Source: Populus alba (Eukaryota; Streptophyta; Magnoliopsida; Malpighiales; Salicaceae). Taken from it: 64,000 nt of DNA. This document shows, one piece after another, positions 47,214-59,659 of this stretch. A program made the position numbers and the translations under genes. Location: contig NC_133297.1 in NCBI RefSeq assembly GCF_005239225.2, positions 11,706,147 through 11,770,146 of the forward strand. The letters run 5' to 3'. Within the stretch, counting starts at the first letter, position 1; each line of letters opens with the position of its first letter. Under the pieces are notes generated by a model. The model saw only the letters and a program-made list of their open reading frames with translations. It was not told the DNA's origin and searched no databases.

Positions 47214-47833
47214 CTACTCTTCTATGGTTGTGTTAATTAGTCCTTGTAAATTCTTCATTAAAAAAAAAGCATTTAATCCTTCACGGACATGACGATGGCG
47301 AGTGTAAATTTGTCCAAATCCTCCACAAAGTTGGTTGATCAAATCTGGTACCATAGCGTTGTCCTCTAGCCAGCTGACAATCAAATCCACATCTTCTTCA
47401 GTCTTGACAAGTGATCGCATATGTAATTAGTTGCATTTGGATAGTAATGGAACTGCTCCAAGGCCATATAATATTTCGAATTGTACATTCGAAAATGTTA
47501 ATTTCCAGTGACCAAGCGTGGTATTTTCAACACCCCATTATCAAATCTTATGGCAACCAGATGGTTATTATCAACAACTACAAACTTAACTCCTGCCTTA
47601 AGGAGCGTGGTTGCCTTATATTTGAGTTCAATAGGAAAATCAAGGTTTCGAGGACTAGGCTCAATCAACATAGAACACCTTACCAAATCAGTGAAATGTC
47701 TTACTTCCCGTGGATGAGGTTTTGCCTCCACTGCAGGGTAGTTATAGATAAGCTGAAGAAATGTAGGGTAATATCTCTTGTCATACTGTTTCTCAACAAT
47801 GAAGTAAGTTAGTTGATTTTCGAGTAGTATCAA
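47214..47833 (-). pseudogene. Truncated DUF247 gene
   Basis: Two minus-strand frames: 47833-47498, starting ILLENQLTYFIVEKQYDKRY and including HFTDLVRCSM and GVLKIPRLV, and 47420-47214, including TEEDVDLIVSWLEDNAMVPD. The second aligns with residues after the KxED motif of the intact gene. A frameshift and stop separate them, the N-terminal half is absent, and the C-terminal membrane segment is missing. The closest relative visible is the intact gene at 45349. Confidence 0.8.
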
Positions 47834-47933
47834 GTCCTAAGATAATCTTCACTTTCAATTTTTGCTTTCCTAAGATAATTTTTGACTCTTTACGATGGAG
47901 ATTTGTTGAATTCTGCAGGATGAACTTGATAGT
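47834..47933 (-). other. DUF247 3' UTR remnant, left part
   Basis: It matches 39750-39850 (TTTTGCTTTCCTAAGATAAT, GAATTCTGCAGGATGAACTT). The rest continues at 51640 on the other side of the LTR insertion. Confidence 0.75.
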
Positions 47934-50900
47934 TGTCGTACCCTCAAGAGAGCTTGACGTCAAGGCGACCCTTTCTAGTAGTAGAGATTGATGTTGGGGT
48001 CTTTGTTTTGTGAAAAAGAGAGTCGCCACCTAGTATTATGATCACTAGAAAACCTAACTGGTCTTTTAGAGATTCTAAGGCAAGGAACTGGTTGCGTAAA
48101 TGGAAAGTTTTAGCACCCCTAGTATGCTCTACCTAAGTTAAGCTGCTTGGTATTTAGTTTGCCTTATAATTGCTATGGAGTTGATGTTCTCTAATTCCAC
48201 CAATTTCCTAGGATAAGTCTGCTCTGATGAACGAACTTGGGTTCAAAGTCTAAGGGAAAGAACCCTTGGCCAATACGGATCATACCTTTAGATATGTTTG
48301 TAGAGTGCCAAAGAGAAACGGTGCAGATTTCTTGAAGTCTATGTTTGATTTGAAATAAATTCGGAATTTATGAATTTAGAGATAGCTAAGATAAAAATCT
48401 AAGGAGATACAAATTATTCCTAATAATATTTTGGATATTAACTCCTTTGAGGTTTCTTTATCCAAACATTACTAATAAATAACAAATTATTCCTAATAAT
48501 ATTTTGGATATTTATCCTTTTGGATTTCTTTATCCAACCATTAATAGTGAATAAAAGCGAATTCCCAAAAATATAATTTTTATATTTTTGGAATGTTGGC
48601 CAACACCATTTGGAACTTACAAACATGTTGTAAAATCCAAGATGCAAGGAAATAATTTTTGGTGTTTAAGAAATCCATGCTAAAACATATTTTTTGAAAT
48701 CTCGAATATCTTTTTTTGAATTTTTTTTTAAAATATGTTAGGGTATTGGCCATATGCAACACGCAAAACAACAATTTCATATTTTGGTTAAAAAACACTA
48801 TTTATCACAACAATCAAATGCAAACATCACAGTTGAAGCTAGCAAAACATCAGAAAAAATAAGTTCGTCACATGGGGGGCCAAAGTCCTGCAGCTAACAT
48901 TTTGAACTCAAAACACACGGCTAATCGCAACAATTAACACAAGCATCCAGTTAAAATTATTAAACTATCACAAGAAATAAACTTGTCACGTGAGGCCAAA
49001 GTTCTGAAAGCAACATTTTAAACTCAAAATTCTACGCCAGTGTCGGTACCCCCACGACCCATCCTCTGCCATCCTAAATCTTGAACACTGCCATGCTCGT
49101 AACAGGACAGAGACTTGAGGGGTATACTTTTATCCTATGTATTAGAAACCAATGGCCAGCCATTCTTTTTTTTTTTTTTTAAAAAAAAGGAAACGTGATC
49201 TGTGAGCCTGAGACAAACAACCCCTCTCCTGAAAAGAAAACTTCCCTCATGCCTTTTTACTTTCTCCTCCCCAAAACTTCCCACGTTATATATTTTCTTC
49301 TCTAACCAAAGCTTTGTTTAGAAACAAAACTGCTCCTCCTGCAACATTCTGCAGCTCCTGCTTGCAGAACAAAGAAATGGAGGCAAGGTAGGATAGATTA
49401 AAGTTAACCCCCTCTCCTTCGTTGTTTCCGATTACTCTCAAACCTTCATCTTCTTCTCTCGGTTCTCTCCCTTTCCTTTCCTCTCTATTTTCCCCTTCTC
49501 TTCTATTTTCGTCGTTTCCTCCCTCCGTTTTTTTTATGTCTGTTTTTTTTCTTCTCTGTTTTTGGACTTTCTCCGTATCCCCTACTCACTTTGTTTTCTC
49601 TTCTTCTTCCCCACCTAAAAAAAAAAAACTGCACTTCTAAACCACTACAATTCCTATGTAACATTCCCCGGCCAGGAGACAACCCAGCAGAGAGACCATG
49701 AAAAACAGTCACTCATAACAACAGATCAAGGGAAAAAACGCAGCTATAACGTAGACAAATGAATCCAAACTATAAAGCATGGCAGTGATCGTGGGCAAGC
49801 ATAATCCTTTTGTTCAAACCATAATAAAACTGAACATCTAGCAAAAACCATAAAACAGGTTTTGGAAAAGAACCACACAACAAATGCCAAGCTTAAATAA
49901 TAGCAAAGAAGCGGAAGACTAAGAACTATACCTGCTGATGCTGCTAGTTCAGATGCAGAAAATGAGGTGTACGCAGGTGAAAACCTTTGCTTTTCTACCT
50001 CTGAAACTAAAGGAAGCCTTCCTCTTTTTGCCGTTAAGAGTTTTTGGAAAACCCGTAGGTTTGGTGAACTCTTTTTCGACAAATGCAGGATAGACTGGAA
50101 ATGATTTTTTGCCTCTTGTTCTCTTTGTTTTTCTATGCTCTCTCTCTGTTTTCTACTCTCCTCTCTGCGTCCTCTTTGTTTTAAGCTTGTTCCCTCTCTT
50201 TAACTCTCTCCCTGCCCTCCCTTCTTTCTTTTCTTTCTTTCTTTTTTTTACAACGCAGTCTGTTTATATATGCAAGAACTGAAGACCACCCTCACATTCT
50301 CTCATCTCCACCGTCTGTCTTAGGGAAACAATTCCAGCCCTTAGATGATGATGAGGCTCCTCTTTGCGTCTTCTTTCACAGCTGGCACAGTGAGGTGCAA
50401 CGGTTTCCGTGAAATCTTGACTGGCAGCTAAGGACATGGCGTGAAGAGGGGTGTTGTCCTGCACACGCCAGGTTGCAGGGGATGCAAGGACGAGAGATTT
50501 CAAAAACTAGCATGAAACGGTTGCAGAGGGGGGAAGGGAATGCAGGTGGGGTACAGTACCATGCTAATTATATTTTCAGGATGTGGATGTTCTTATACGG
50601 CACTGTATAGCTAAAGAAGGGATTAATGCAGCAAAGAAAAACATGGTCGTTTGTTGTTAGCAAATGGGCATAATCGTAACCTGTCATTTATTGGTCCCGT
50701 CCCTGTTTTTTCTATTTTCTTCAAAACCCAGCCAAGTCTCTTCCAATTTATTTCGGCAACTAACTCCCTTAATTCAGTCCTGCGAATTGGGGGGGTAAAA
50801 TATTTCCTTTGACAGAAAAATTTTGTTTGCAGCAGAATTTTTATGGCAGAATTTCACGACAGAATTTTTTGGCGGCAGAATTTTTACGCATAATTTTCAT

Positions 50901-51639
50901 GGCAGAATTTCTATGGCAGAATTTTCGCGGCACAATTTCACGGCACAATTTTGCTTCCTCATTAGATATTCAAACGTGAATATCTTGAGCTTTTTCTATT
51001 GAAATCAAGCGATTCAAAAACCTAAATTCATCTACACATGTAGAATTACAACTTTCATGAAGGATTCAAGGTGAGATAAAATCATTTTACAGAATATAAA
51101 TTGGCTGCAACCTGGTTGGTCAAAAAGGATCCTCTGATCTAAATCAGGAAACTGACAATGCCAAGCATCCTACTTTGACTGAGAGTCTTCCATAAAAATA
51201 GTGAGCCCTAGGACCCAATAAAAGTGTAGGTCAATTTTCAACATGTTATGAGTGACAAAATATAGCCGGGATGGTCGGATATTGTATGGAACTAGATCAA
51301 AATTAAAGCCTAAGTTAGAACAAAAAATTGCAACAACGGCAGAGCTAATTTTTTAGTGCAGCTTCTGAGGGATTTATCCAACCTTAGAAACCAGATAGAA
51401 AAGGAACGAATGTATCATTTAAAAGACTTCTAATTAGCCTAAGAATCCTGACAATTTCGACAGCAAAGAGGAAGGATCAAGAGAGCAGATGCCAGCTGAA
51501 ACACAATCTGAAAAACATTTCCTTTTCCTTTATTTTTATCAATCTCCCAGCAACCCTGAACTAAACTCCTGCCTTCAATTGAAAAGGCATATACACCATC
51601 TCCATTAGCACGTATGGCTCAAAAAAATGAGTAACAACA
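47934..51639 (-). mobile_element. Solo LTR, 3.7 kb, Ogre/Tat-like
   Basis: On the minus strand it begins TGTTGTTACTCATTTTTTTG and ends GGTACGACA. A perfect 5-bp target-site duplication ATAGT flanks it (47929-47933, 51640-51644), and the uninterrupted target is seen in paralogues at about 39850. The U5-side block (AGCACCCCTAGTATGC, CACCTAGTATTATGATCACT) matches LTRs B and C inverted. No internal coding region, PBS or PPT is present, so it is a recombined solo LTR of a related but longer-LTR family. Confidence 0.85.
50263..50270 (-). promoter_or_regulatory. TATA box of the solo LTR
   Basis: The minus strand reads TATATAAA in the context GCATATATAAACAGACTGCG, followed by purine-rich leader sequence on that strand. 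Confidence 0.55.
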
Positions 51640-52083
51640 ATAGTGAAGACAACATCCATCAGAACCATCATTACAAAGTCATGACTACTAAAATTAAATA
51701 CAAAGAAAGCCCATGAGTTGAAGTACAATTAAAAACTGCAGAGGAAACGGAAAGTACACAGACAATACAACGAAAGTCAACAATGAGAGAAATAAAATGA
51801 CACCTGATTGGGGCTAACTTGGTCCACTTGGAGTACTAGTGCAAGGAAAGGACTGCACAAATTGTCTGTACAAGAGTGAAGAGGAGCAAGACAGTTGCAC
51901 TAAGAGTTGCTGTACTTCTCCAAAGGTTTCCAAAATATACCTCTCTAAAGTATGCGCTATTTTTCAACCAGGAGTCTTGGTAGTGTTGATCCAGCTGCTT
52001 GTAAGGGTTATAATAAATGGAATATTCTTCAGAAGTTTTTGCTGAAAGCTTGTCAATCAGAATCTTCACTGAAGCACCATCTC
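51640..52083 (-). pseudogene. DUF247 C-terminal fragment, right part
   Basis: The minus-strand frame (52083 to 51836) reads DGASVKILIDKLSAKTSEEY, then SWLKNSAYFREVYFGNLWRS and a hydrophobic tail LLLFTLVQTICAVLSL, nearly identical to the end of the 40028-40810 copy. Homology stops at 52083, where copia sequence begins. The 3' UTR continues past the solo LTR at 47933. Confidence 0.85.
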
Positions 52084-52094
52084 TGTTTAAACTG

Positions 52095-53829
52095 ATTGGG
52101 CGATGCATACTGAAAATTGTCCATATTTTTTTAGATCGATGGTATTCATCATCGTCTGATTTATCCTCACACTCATGAATAAAATGACATAGTAGAGCGT
52201 CGTCATAGGCATATTATAGAAACAAGTCTTACTCTTTTAGGGCAATGTAAAGCACCTTTTTTATTTTGGAATTATGCTTTTGAACCTCTATTTATCTTAT
52301 AAATTGCATGCCTACTCCTGTTCTTGCCCATAGTTCTCCATTTGATTGTTTATTTCAACGGTATCTTGATTATCATTTTTTATGTACTTTGGATGTCTCT
52401 GTTTTCCTTTTCTGCGTCTATATAATAACCATAAATTGGATTTTCGTTCCTCTCCATGTGTGTTCTTTAGTTATAGTTCCTTACATCTTGGTTATCGATG
52501 TTTTGACATTGCATCTCATCGTATTTATATTTCTCGTTATGTCCGCTTCCATAAACATGTGTTTCCATTTGATAATTCTTAACAGATTGCAAAAGTCTCG
52601 AACACAACCCCCACCTAACCCGCTACTGTCACCCTCCCAAAATCTACTTAACCACCCACCACTACCCACTTTCCCTAGCCACCCAAACAGCCCCCAACAC
52701 TCAGCTCTGCCACTCCAAATAGCCACCCAACCACAGTCTCTGCCCATTATTTGGCCATCATTCCATGCTTATTTATCTAACCCTTATAAAGCAAGTTTAG
52801 CTTGTCAATTGGTCTCATCTCCTCCTAGTCTTGGGGCACTCTCTAGTTCCTCCTCTGCTTCGCCCTCCTTGGTTAGTATTCCTGCAAATTCGGTCTCTGC
52901 TTACAACCCCTCCTCTACTGACAGTCCTAATCTTGCGGTTGCTTTTTCATCATCCTTTTCAACTGGTCTGCAACTTATGGTTGATTTATCTTCTTATCAG
53001 CTGCCACAGGTCTCCTCACTACCACCATCTTCCCCTGCTTCTCCACCAACAAGCAACAAACATCCTATGATTCTTAGACCTTACAATCGAAGACAGCAAA
53101 TCTGGTTGCTTCAGCTGCCGCCACCTCTGCCCCCATACGAGTATTGCATTCTCCCTCTTCTAAGCCCTTTTCAATTTCTGATGCTGACTGGTATGCAATT
53201 TGGCATAATGCTATGTATGATGAGATCGTCACTTTGCAATCTAATCACACTTGGTCTTTGGTTCCCTTTCATTCTTCGATGAATGTTGTTGGCAGTAGAT
53301 GGGTATATCGGATCAAACGTCGTGTTGATGGTAGTATTGAGCGCTATAAAGCGCGTCTTGTTGCTAGAGGTTTTACCCAGCAAGAAGGCATTGATTTTTC
53401 TGAAACCTTCAGTCTAGTTATTAAGCAGGCCACCATCTAATTGGTTTTCTCTATCGTAGTTTTGCAAAATTGAAAGATTCATCAGCTTGATATTCATAAT
53501 GCCTTCCTCAATAGCGTTCTTACTGAAGAGGTCTACATGAAACAACCTCCAAGTTTTGTTGACTCTTCTCTTCCATCTCATGTGTGCAAATTGCACAAAT
53601 TATTGTATGGTTTGAAACAGGCACCAAGAGCATGCTACACTCATCTAAGTGATTTTTTGCTCTTCATTGGTTTCCGAGCTTCCAAGGTTGACACCTCCAT
53701 GTTTATCTTATCTTATGGTACTAATATCTTATATCTCCTGGTATATGTTGATGATATTCTACTTACGGGTAGGAACTCTGCTATGCTTCATCACCTAATA
53801 CAGTTACTAAGCTTTGAGTTCAAGTTTCG
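52095..53829 (+). pseudogene. Ty1/copia pol remnant, first part
   Basis: The integrase C-terminal region in shifting frames (VERRHRHIIET, MPTPVLAHSSPFDCLFQR, CFPFLRLYNNHKLDFRSSPC, GYRCFDIASHRIYISR) is followed by a Pro/Ser-rich linker. RT then begins DADWYAIWHNAMYDEIVTLQ, with MNVVGSRWVYRIKRRVDGSI, YKARLVARGFTQQEGIDFSE, and, after a stop and frameshift, KLLYGLKQAPRACYTHLSDF. The catalytic box YVDDI lies at 53744-53758. The frame is then cut by the LTR insertion at 53830. Confidence 0.85.
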
Positions 53830-54839
53830 TGTAAACCCCGGGAAAAATAAATAAATAAAAATGAAAAAATTCATGCATATGGTTAAATAAAAACAGGAAT
53901 TCATGAATTTTTTTAATATAAATTTCCAAGCAAAATAATTCGGGACATTATAATAAACTCGTACTGTTAAGGGTTAGATTTTAATTGAAGAGAATAATAC
54001 ATTCAAAGAAAAATGGGGGCCTAAATGCAAATAAGGGAAAATATAAAGTATAAATACTCTCTCCTCACCAAAAATCTATAGGAACCCTAAGGAGAGAAAA
54101 TATGGAGTTTAATACCCATTCTTGAGAAATCAAGAGAGAAACACTAAAATTTCAAGAACCCATTCAAGATTAAAAGTTTATAGATGGGATAAACACTTGA
54201 GAGCAAAGGATTACTAAGAGATTGAACATGAAGAAAAGAAAGGAGGGAGTTGAAAATCTTCAACTGGTTGAAAGATCAAAATCTTAATTTGAACCAGGTA
54301 AGGTGTTATAAACATGATCTTAAACAAATTCATTTCAAATTTGATAAAGAATTGATGCCTTGATATTGAATCATAGGTTAGGGTTCATAGACATAAATTA
54401 GGGAAAAAGTACTTATTGTTAAAATTAAGTTAATTCATGTATGTGGTATGTAGTTTATGAAAGTATTGTGTGAAAGGAAGGGGGAGACGAATCTGGACAA
54501 ACTTGTTTCCTGACTTTCAGTGAGATTTTGGGTTGGAGGATGAGGGAATTAGGATCGGGTTCCTCATAGAAATTGTTGATTTGAATGTTAGTTAATCAAG
54601 GAAACTGGTCTTGTTCAATTTGGAGATGTAGAACTCCAGTTCTGGGTTACCAACTAAGACTGAGTCGTGACTAATTATGTAGGACAGTAGGACTAATTAG
54701 TTAATGAGCAATTTTGACTATCTTGGAGGCAAAACTAGGTTCTCCTCCCTTTAGAGAACTTATAGACTCATGTTTTAGCTTTCTAACGAGATCAATCTCA
54801 CTTAAAATGAAGTTTTAGAACTCTAGATATAAGTGTTTG

Positions 54840-55015
54840 GACAATAACAATTCAAAGTTAGAAAGTAATGGTTGGACAGTTACGGTTGAAAATTGGATAG
54901 TCAAAGTTGAAAGTTGGACAGTAACGGTTGAAAGTTGAACAGTAACAGTTCAAAGTTGGACAGTAATAGTTGAAAATTGAACAGTAACAGTTCAAAGTTA
55001 GACAGTAACAGTAGA
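54840..55015. repeat. Tandem repeat tract 1 in the LTR-like insertion
   Basis: About eight imperfect units of the type GGTTGAAAGTTGGACAGTAA, roughly 22-24 bases each. Confidence 0.85.
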
Positions 55016-55387
55016 CTTTCACGTGAATATTATTTATAAGAATATAAAAGAATTGAGTCATACGAACACTTACACATTGAGATACTAACTCTGAAAATAT
55101 ACATGATATATGTATTATGTTATTATGAGAAAATGAACATGCATAGAAAGTAACATATGAGTAATGGATGAATATGGATTCTCTATAATATTGGCTTGAA
55201 GGAATCATAACAAAAAACTTCCTTATAATTCAAGAGGAGCAACCAGGATTGGATCTTCTGTTAGGGGAGGTCACGAGACAAACGAAGCAGGTGCGTGATT
55301 TTCCTTTTATTTACACTTATACAATTTAAAATTCTTTTGGTGAATGCAATTACAATAAATATCACGTTCAATATAAATAAAGTCTAG

Positions 55388-55670
55388 TGATTTACAAGAT
55401 TAGCTTTGGCTAATGGCATCCGTGATAGGGTTGCCGGGATATGAATTACAAGATTAGCTTCGGCTAATGGCATCCGTGATAGGGTTGTGATAGGGTTGCC
55501 GGGATATGAATTACAAGATTAGCTTTGGCTAATGGCATCCGTGATAGGATTGCCAAGAGATGATTTACAAGATTAGCTTCAGTTAATAGCATTCTTGATA
55601 AGATTGTCGGGATATGAATTACAAGATTAACTTCGACTAATGGCATCCATGATAGGATTTCAAGATTAGA
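55388..55670. repeat. Tandem repeat tract 2 in the LTR-like insertion
   Basis: Five units of about 55-70 bases with TTACAAGATTAGCTTTGGCT, AATGGCATCCGTGATAGG and TTGCCGGGATATGAA. The second unit contains an internal partial duplication of GTGATAGGGTT. Confidence 0.9.
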
Positions 55671-56439
55671 CTTTGCAAGGTCACCCAGTTCATTCAAGTA
55701 AATAAGAGTATTCAAAATAAGAATATACAAATGAGTGTTAATTGGGTTTAAAAGATTTACAAGCAAACTATAAGTTCTCTATTAGAATTCTTATGTATCC
55801 GATAGAAAATTTATACTTCATTTGTATTCATTACATGAGCATATATATATATATATATCAACATAATGGTATGTTTATTTATGTAACATGTGCATCAAAT
55901 ATCCAGGGAGATCATTAGTTTAGGACCTTACTTTAGGAAGCTTATGTAAATACTTAACTTAAACAAAAGAGAATTAACACATTTATGTAGTATACTTTTG
56001 TGTAAACCTTAATGTATTTATAAAAGTTCAGCTTAGCATGTAGTATTTTAGTTATCTTGTAATTAACCCTTTTGAAATATTTAAGAACACTTATTATGTT
56101 GTAAATGCTTTCTTTGCATGATAGTATTCCTTTTCTTTTAAATTTTATGATATGATGTTTGGACTATGTTCAAATTGAACTTACTCATAGGATACATATA
56201 TTGTGTGGATTGTATGAGGCGTGGAATTATGAGGTTTGATATAAGGTCCGGAATTATAGGACCTTGTGATGATGGGTTGATTGAGTAAATTGATAGTAGT
56301 CGATAACTTGGGATGTCCTAAATGCAAATGAAGCTCTGTCGAATTTTTGGTAATAAAAGAAAATTTACCCTCAAATAAAAAGGATATGTTGGGAACTTTT
56401 AACATCGATCGAGTCGTACAATCGAACTATTACACTTCA

Positions 56440-56547
56440 TGAGTTAGGTGTTGTTCACTATTTTTTGGGTATTGAAGTTCAGTCTATCGGTATGGGTTTA
56501 ATGCTGCGTCAACATAAATATATTCTTGACATCCTCACCCAAGCTGG
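56440..56547 (+). pseudogene. Ty1/copia RT, second part
   Basis: It reads LGVVHYFLGIEVQSIGMGLM followed by LRQHKYILDILTQAG, the direct continuation of the RT cut at 53829. It is cut again at 56548 by the LTR of element C. The rest of copia is not visible, presumably beyond element C or in the gap. Confidence 0.85.
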
Positions 56548-59144
56548 TGTTGTAACCCATTTTTGGGTCCCCGCAAAAAAAAAAAAAAAATAGCCAAAGA
56601 AGGTTAGAAAAATGACAAGAGGCAGAAGCGCTCGGAAAATGGTCAGAAAATTGGTCAAGGAGTATAAAGATACAAAGATTGGATTTTTGACAATATATTC
56701 TTGAAGGATGGGAACCTTATTGAGAAGGAAATTTTGAATTTTGAGGAGAGAAGCCCAAATTTGGATGTTTATGGGTTTAATTGATTTTTTATTGGATTTA
56801 TAGGGGATTTGATTGCAAGAAAATTGATTTTTTAAGTCAATTTGGGCTTTAAATTGAAGAAATTAAAGTTCTGGGGCCAAATTATGATTTTTAGGAATTT
56901 ATTAAGTCAAATTAGGGGCTTAATTGCATAAATATTGAAGTTTAAGGGCCAATTAGGGACTTAATTGTGAAAATCCGAAACCAGGGACCAATTTGGAGAA
57001 GGCGCAAAGATAGGGGGGCTGTTTGGAATTGTTTCAGGGGCTTAATTGAAGAAATTGGAAGTTTATTGATCAATTGAGGGCTTAATTGCATAAATCAGAG
57101 GCCAAGGACCAAAGTGAAAAACGCGGCCAACTATGGGGACGGACTGAAATTAGCAGGGACGAAATTGAATTAAACAAAGATGATTAAGGACTGATTCGAA
57201 ACATGTTCTGGCGCCTTTATTTTTAAATGAAACGGCGCGTTTTATCCAAAACGACGCCGTTTCATGCATAAAAAAAAAAAAAAAAAAAAAGGACCGAACG
57301 GTGCCGTTTTGAACGGCACTGTTCCCCTTTCTTCTTCCTTTCCCCCGCACCTGCAACAGAAGGAAAAGCTTTGTTTTTGAAATAAACTTCCCGCCTCTCT
57401 CTCCCTTGCATCTCCACCGAACAACCCGAAGCCCCCACACCGTGGGACCGCCGACCGAAAGCATTGGCCGACCACCGGCCGAAAGTAAAGAAACGACACC
57501 TTGCTGTCGCGGGTGGTGGCCGACCAGCCACCCGCGAAACCCGCTCCAAGGCGCACTACCAATGGTCCCCCACACCGGTTCTGCCCCTATAAATAGAAGA
57601 GAAAACCGAAGAAAAAAAAAAAGGAGGGAGAGGACCCGAAAAAGAAAGAGAAGAACCGAAAGAGAGAGAAACCAACGAACTCAAGAAACAGCCACCGAAA
57701 ACCCAAAAGTTGAGAAGCTTGGGATAGTTGAAACTGAGAGGGAACTCAAGAAGCTGAAACAGAAGGAACGAGCCGGTTGAACGACGACGAACCATTGGAA
57801 AACAGCCGCAGCGCCGCCCTGGAGCCGCCGTCCGTGAAGCCACGACACTGCAGCACCGTCAGCAAGCCATCGTCTCCGCCGCGCCAGGTACGTCTCCTCC
57901 CCCCTGCATACGTTCTTGTTAATCCGGGCGCAAGTTTTGGCCTCCTGCATGCAGAATTGTTTCTGCATGCAGGAGTGGGGGGAAAATAATCCCCCCCCCC
58001 CCCCGTTCATTTCTTTTTTTGATTGGCCAGACAGTGTCTGGCCCAATGATATGGGTCTGGGCCGGTCCGGCCCAGACCAAAGTAGGTTGCTGTTGGTCGA
58101 GTCCGGCCCAACAATTTTTGGGGCTGGAATCCGGCCCAGTTAATTGGGCCGGCCCAGCCCATTTAATATATTAATATTATATTATATTATATTATTATTA
58201 TATTATGCATGTGTGTGTATATATGTATATATTTTTTTTTCTCAAAAAAAAAATAAAAAATAAAAAAAATTTCTGAAAAGTAAAAAAAAATATATTGTTG
58301 TTTTTGGTATATATTGATTTGCAATTTTTTATACTATGGGGATATAATTTCAGTATTTAAAAAACACCTGTTTTCGTAAAAAAAAAAAAAGAGTTTATAA
58401 AAAAAAAAAAATGTTTCGTTTTCATGCATACGGCCAATACACTAGCATGTTTTGAATGTCCTTTATATATATAATAAAAAAATATTGAAAGTTTTGAAAA
58501 TGTGTTTTCGCATAGATTTCTTAAACACAAAAAATCATTTTCTTGCATTTGTGGATTTTACAACCTGTTTGTAAAACTCCAAAGGGTATTGGCCAATATT
58601 CCAAAAACTATAAAAATCTTATTTTGGGAGGAGAAGTTGTGGTTATTGTTCACCGCTAATGTTTGGATGAAGAAATCCTTAAAAGGACGAACATCCAAAA
58701 TATTATCGGGAGTAATAAATCAACGCGCATGTTTGAAAGAAGCTTTGGTTGCGATCGAGAACATTTCAAAATTTTAATTTTTTTTTTCTCCACGGTTTAC
58801 GAGTCGTGAAAAGTAATTGTTTTTTTTAAGAATTGTGAAATTTTCTTCATTCTTTTATTCTCTTATCCTTGCGATTTACGAGTTGACGGGATTAGAAAAC
58901 ACCAACACCATAGACTATAAAGCAAACCAAACACCAAGCAGCTTACCTTAGGTAGGGCGTACTAGGGGTGCTAGTACCTTCCCTTTACGCAACCAGTCCC
59001 TTGCCTTAGAATCTCTGAAAGACCAGTTAGGGTTCCTAGTGACCAAATACTAGGTGGCGACTCCAAAGAACCAAATCATCAGAACACTACGAAAATCGCC
59101 AGTCGATGTCGTGCCTTTATAAATTTTTGTGGGGGGGTGTGACA
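56548..59144 (+). repeat. 5' LTR of element C, 2.6 kb
   Basis: It begins TGTTGTAACCCATTTTTGGG, as in LTR B, and ends GGTGTGACA just before GAA and the PBS. The U3 has the inverted repeats at 57227-57265 and 57296-57324, then a TATA box at 57588-57595. It has fewer GGCC palindromes than LTR A (58020-58160). Confidence 0.85.
57588..57595 (+). promoter_or_regulatory. TATA box of LTR C
   Basis: TATAAATA in the context CCCCTATAAATAGAAGAG, aligned with that of LTR B. Confidence 0.65.
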
Positions 59145-59147
59145 GAA

Positions 59148-59166
59148 TGGCGACTCCACTGGGGAT
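59148..59166 (+). promoter_or_regulatory. Primer-binding site of element C (tRNA-Arg)
   Basis: TGGCGACTCCACTGGGGAT lies three bases (GAA) after the LTR end, the same spacing as in element A. It complements the 3' end of tRNA-Arg(ACG), from memory of that tRNA. Confidence 0.85.
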
Positions 59167-59659
59167 GTTAGGACTAAGCTTGATTTGTTTGTTTGTTTAT
59201 GTTATATGTTATTGGTTTTTGTTTTCTTATGATGTTTTGTTTAAAAGCTTTAGCATATATCTTTACATTCTATCATACATGCCATAGTCATGCATCACTT
59301 TATTATTATTATTATGTTTTGGAGGGCACACACATGTAACTCTAAGTTTAAGTGGGGGACTAGCAGCTTGCCTTATGACTTGAGTCAAGGCTTAAGTTTG
59401 TGTAAACCCCAACTCTTTGCTGAGTGTTTAGACTGATAGTGATTGGTACACGTGCCATCCCACTATCTGCTGGACCTCCATATCGCCTTTACGAGGGTGA
59501 TCACTGGAACAGCAAGAGACCCTCTTTTAGAGACCTAGTAGTAAACTACCCTATGTCTCACGTAAAAGAACTAGAACCTATCCTTAGGGTGTATGTTCCG
59601 ATATAAATCTTTTGCATCGAAACAAGACTAACCCCCCATGCATTTTGAATTGCAGGATT

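Larger units (their letters stand above)
53830..56434. mobile_element. Solo LTR-like insertion in copia RT, 2.6 kb
   Basis: The ends are TGTAA...TTACA, perfect short inverted repeats with TG/CA termini. Copia RT reads straight across when the block is removed (FKFRE then LGVVHYFLGIEVQ). The flanking 5-mers TTTCG (53825-53829) and CTTCA (56435-56439) fit a decayed target-site duplication with two changes. No coding region, PBS or PPT is recognised. It has two internal tandem-repeat tracts (54840-55015 and 55388-55670). Confidence 0.75.

Noticed and set aside
52308..53282. A 324-codon plus-strand frame read as one protein
   Set aside because: It joins an integrase fragment, a linker and out-of-frame RT. 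The copia domains occur in shifting frames, so the long frame is accidental.
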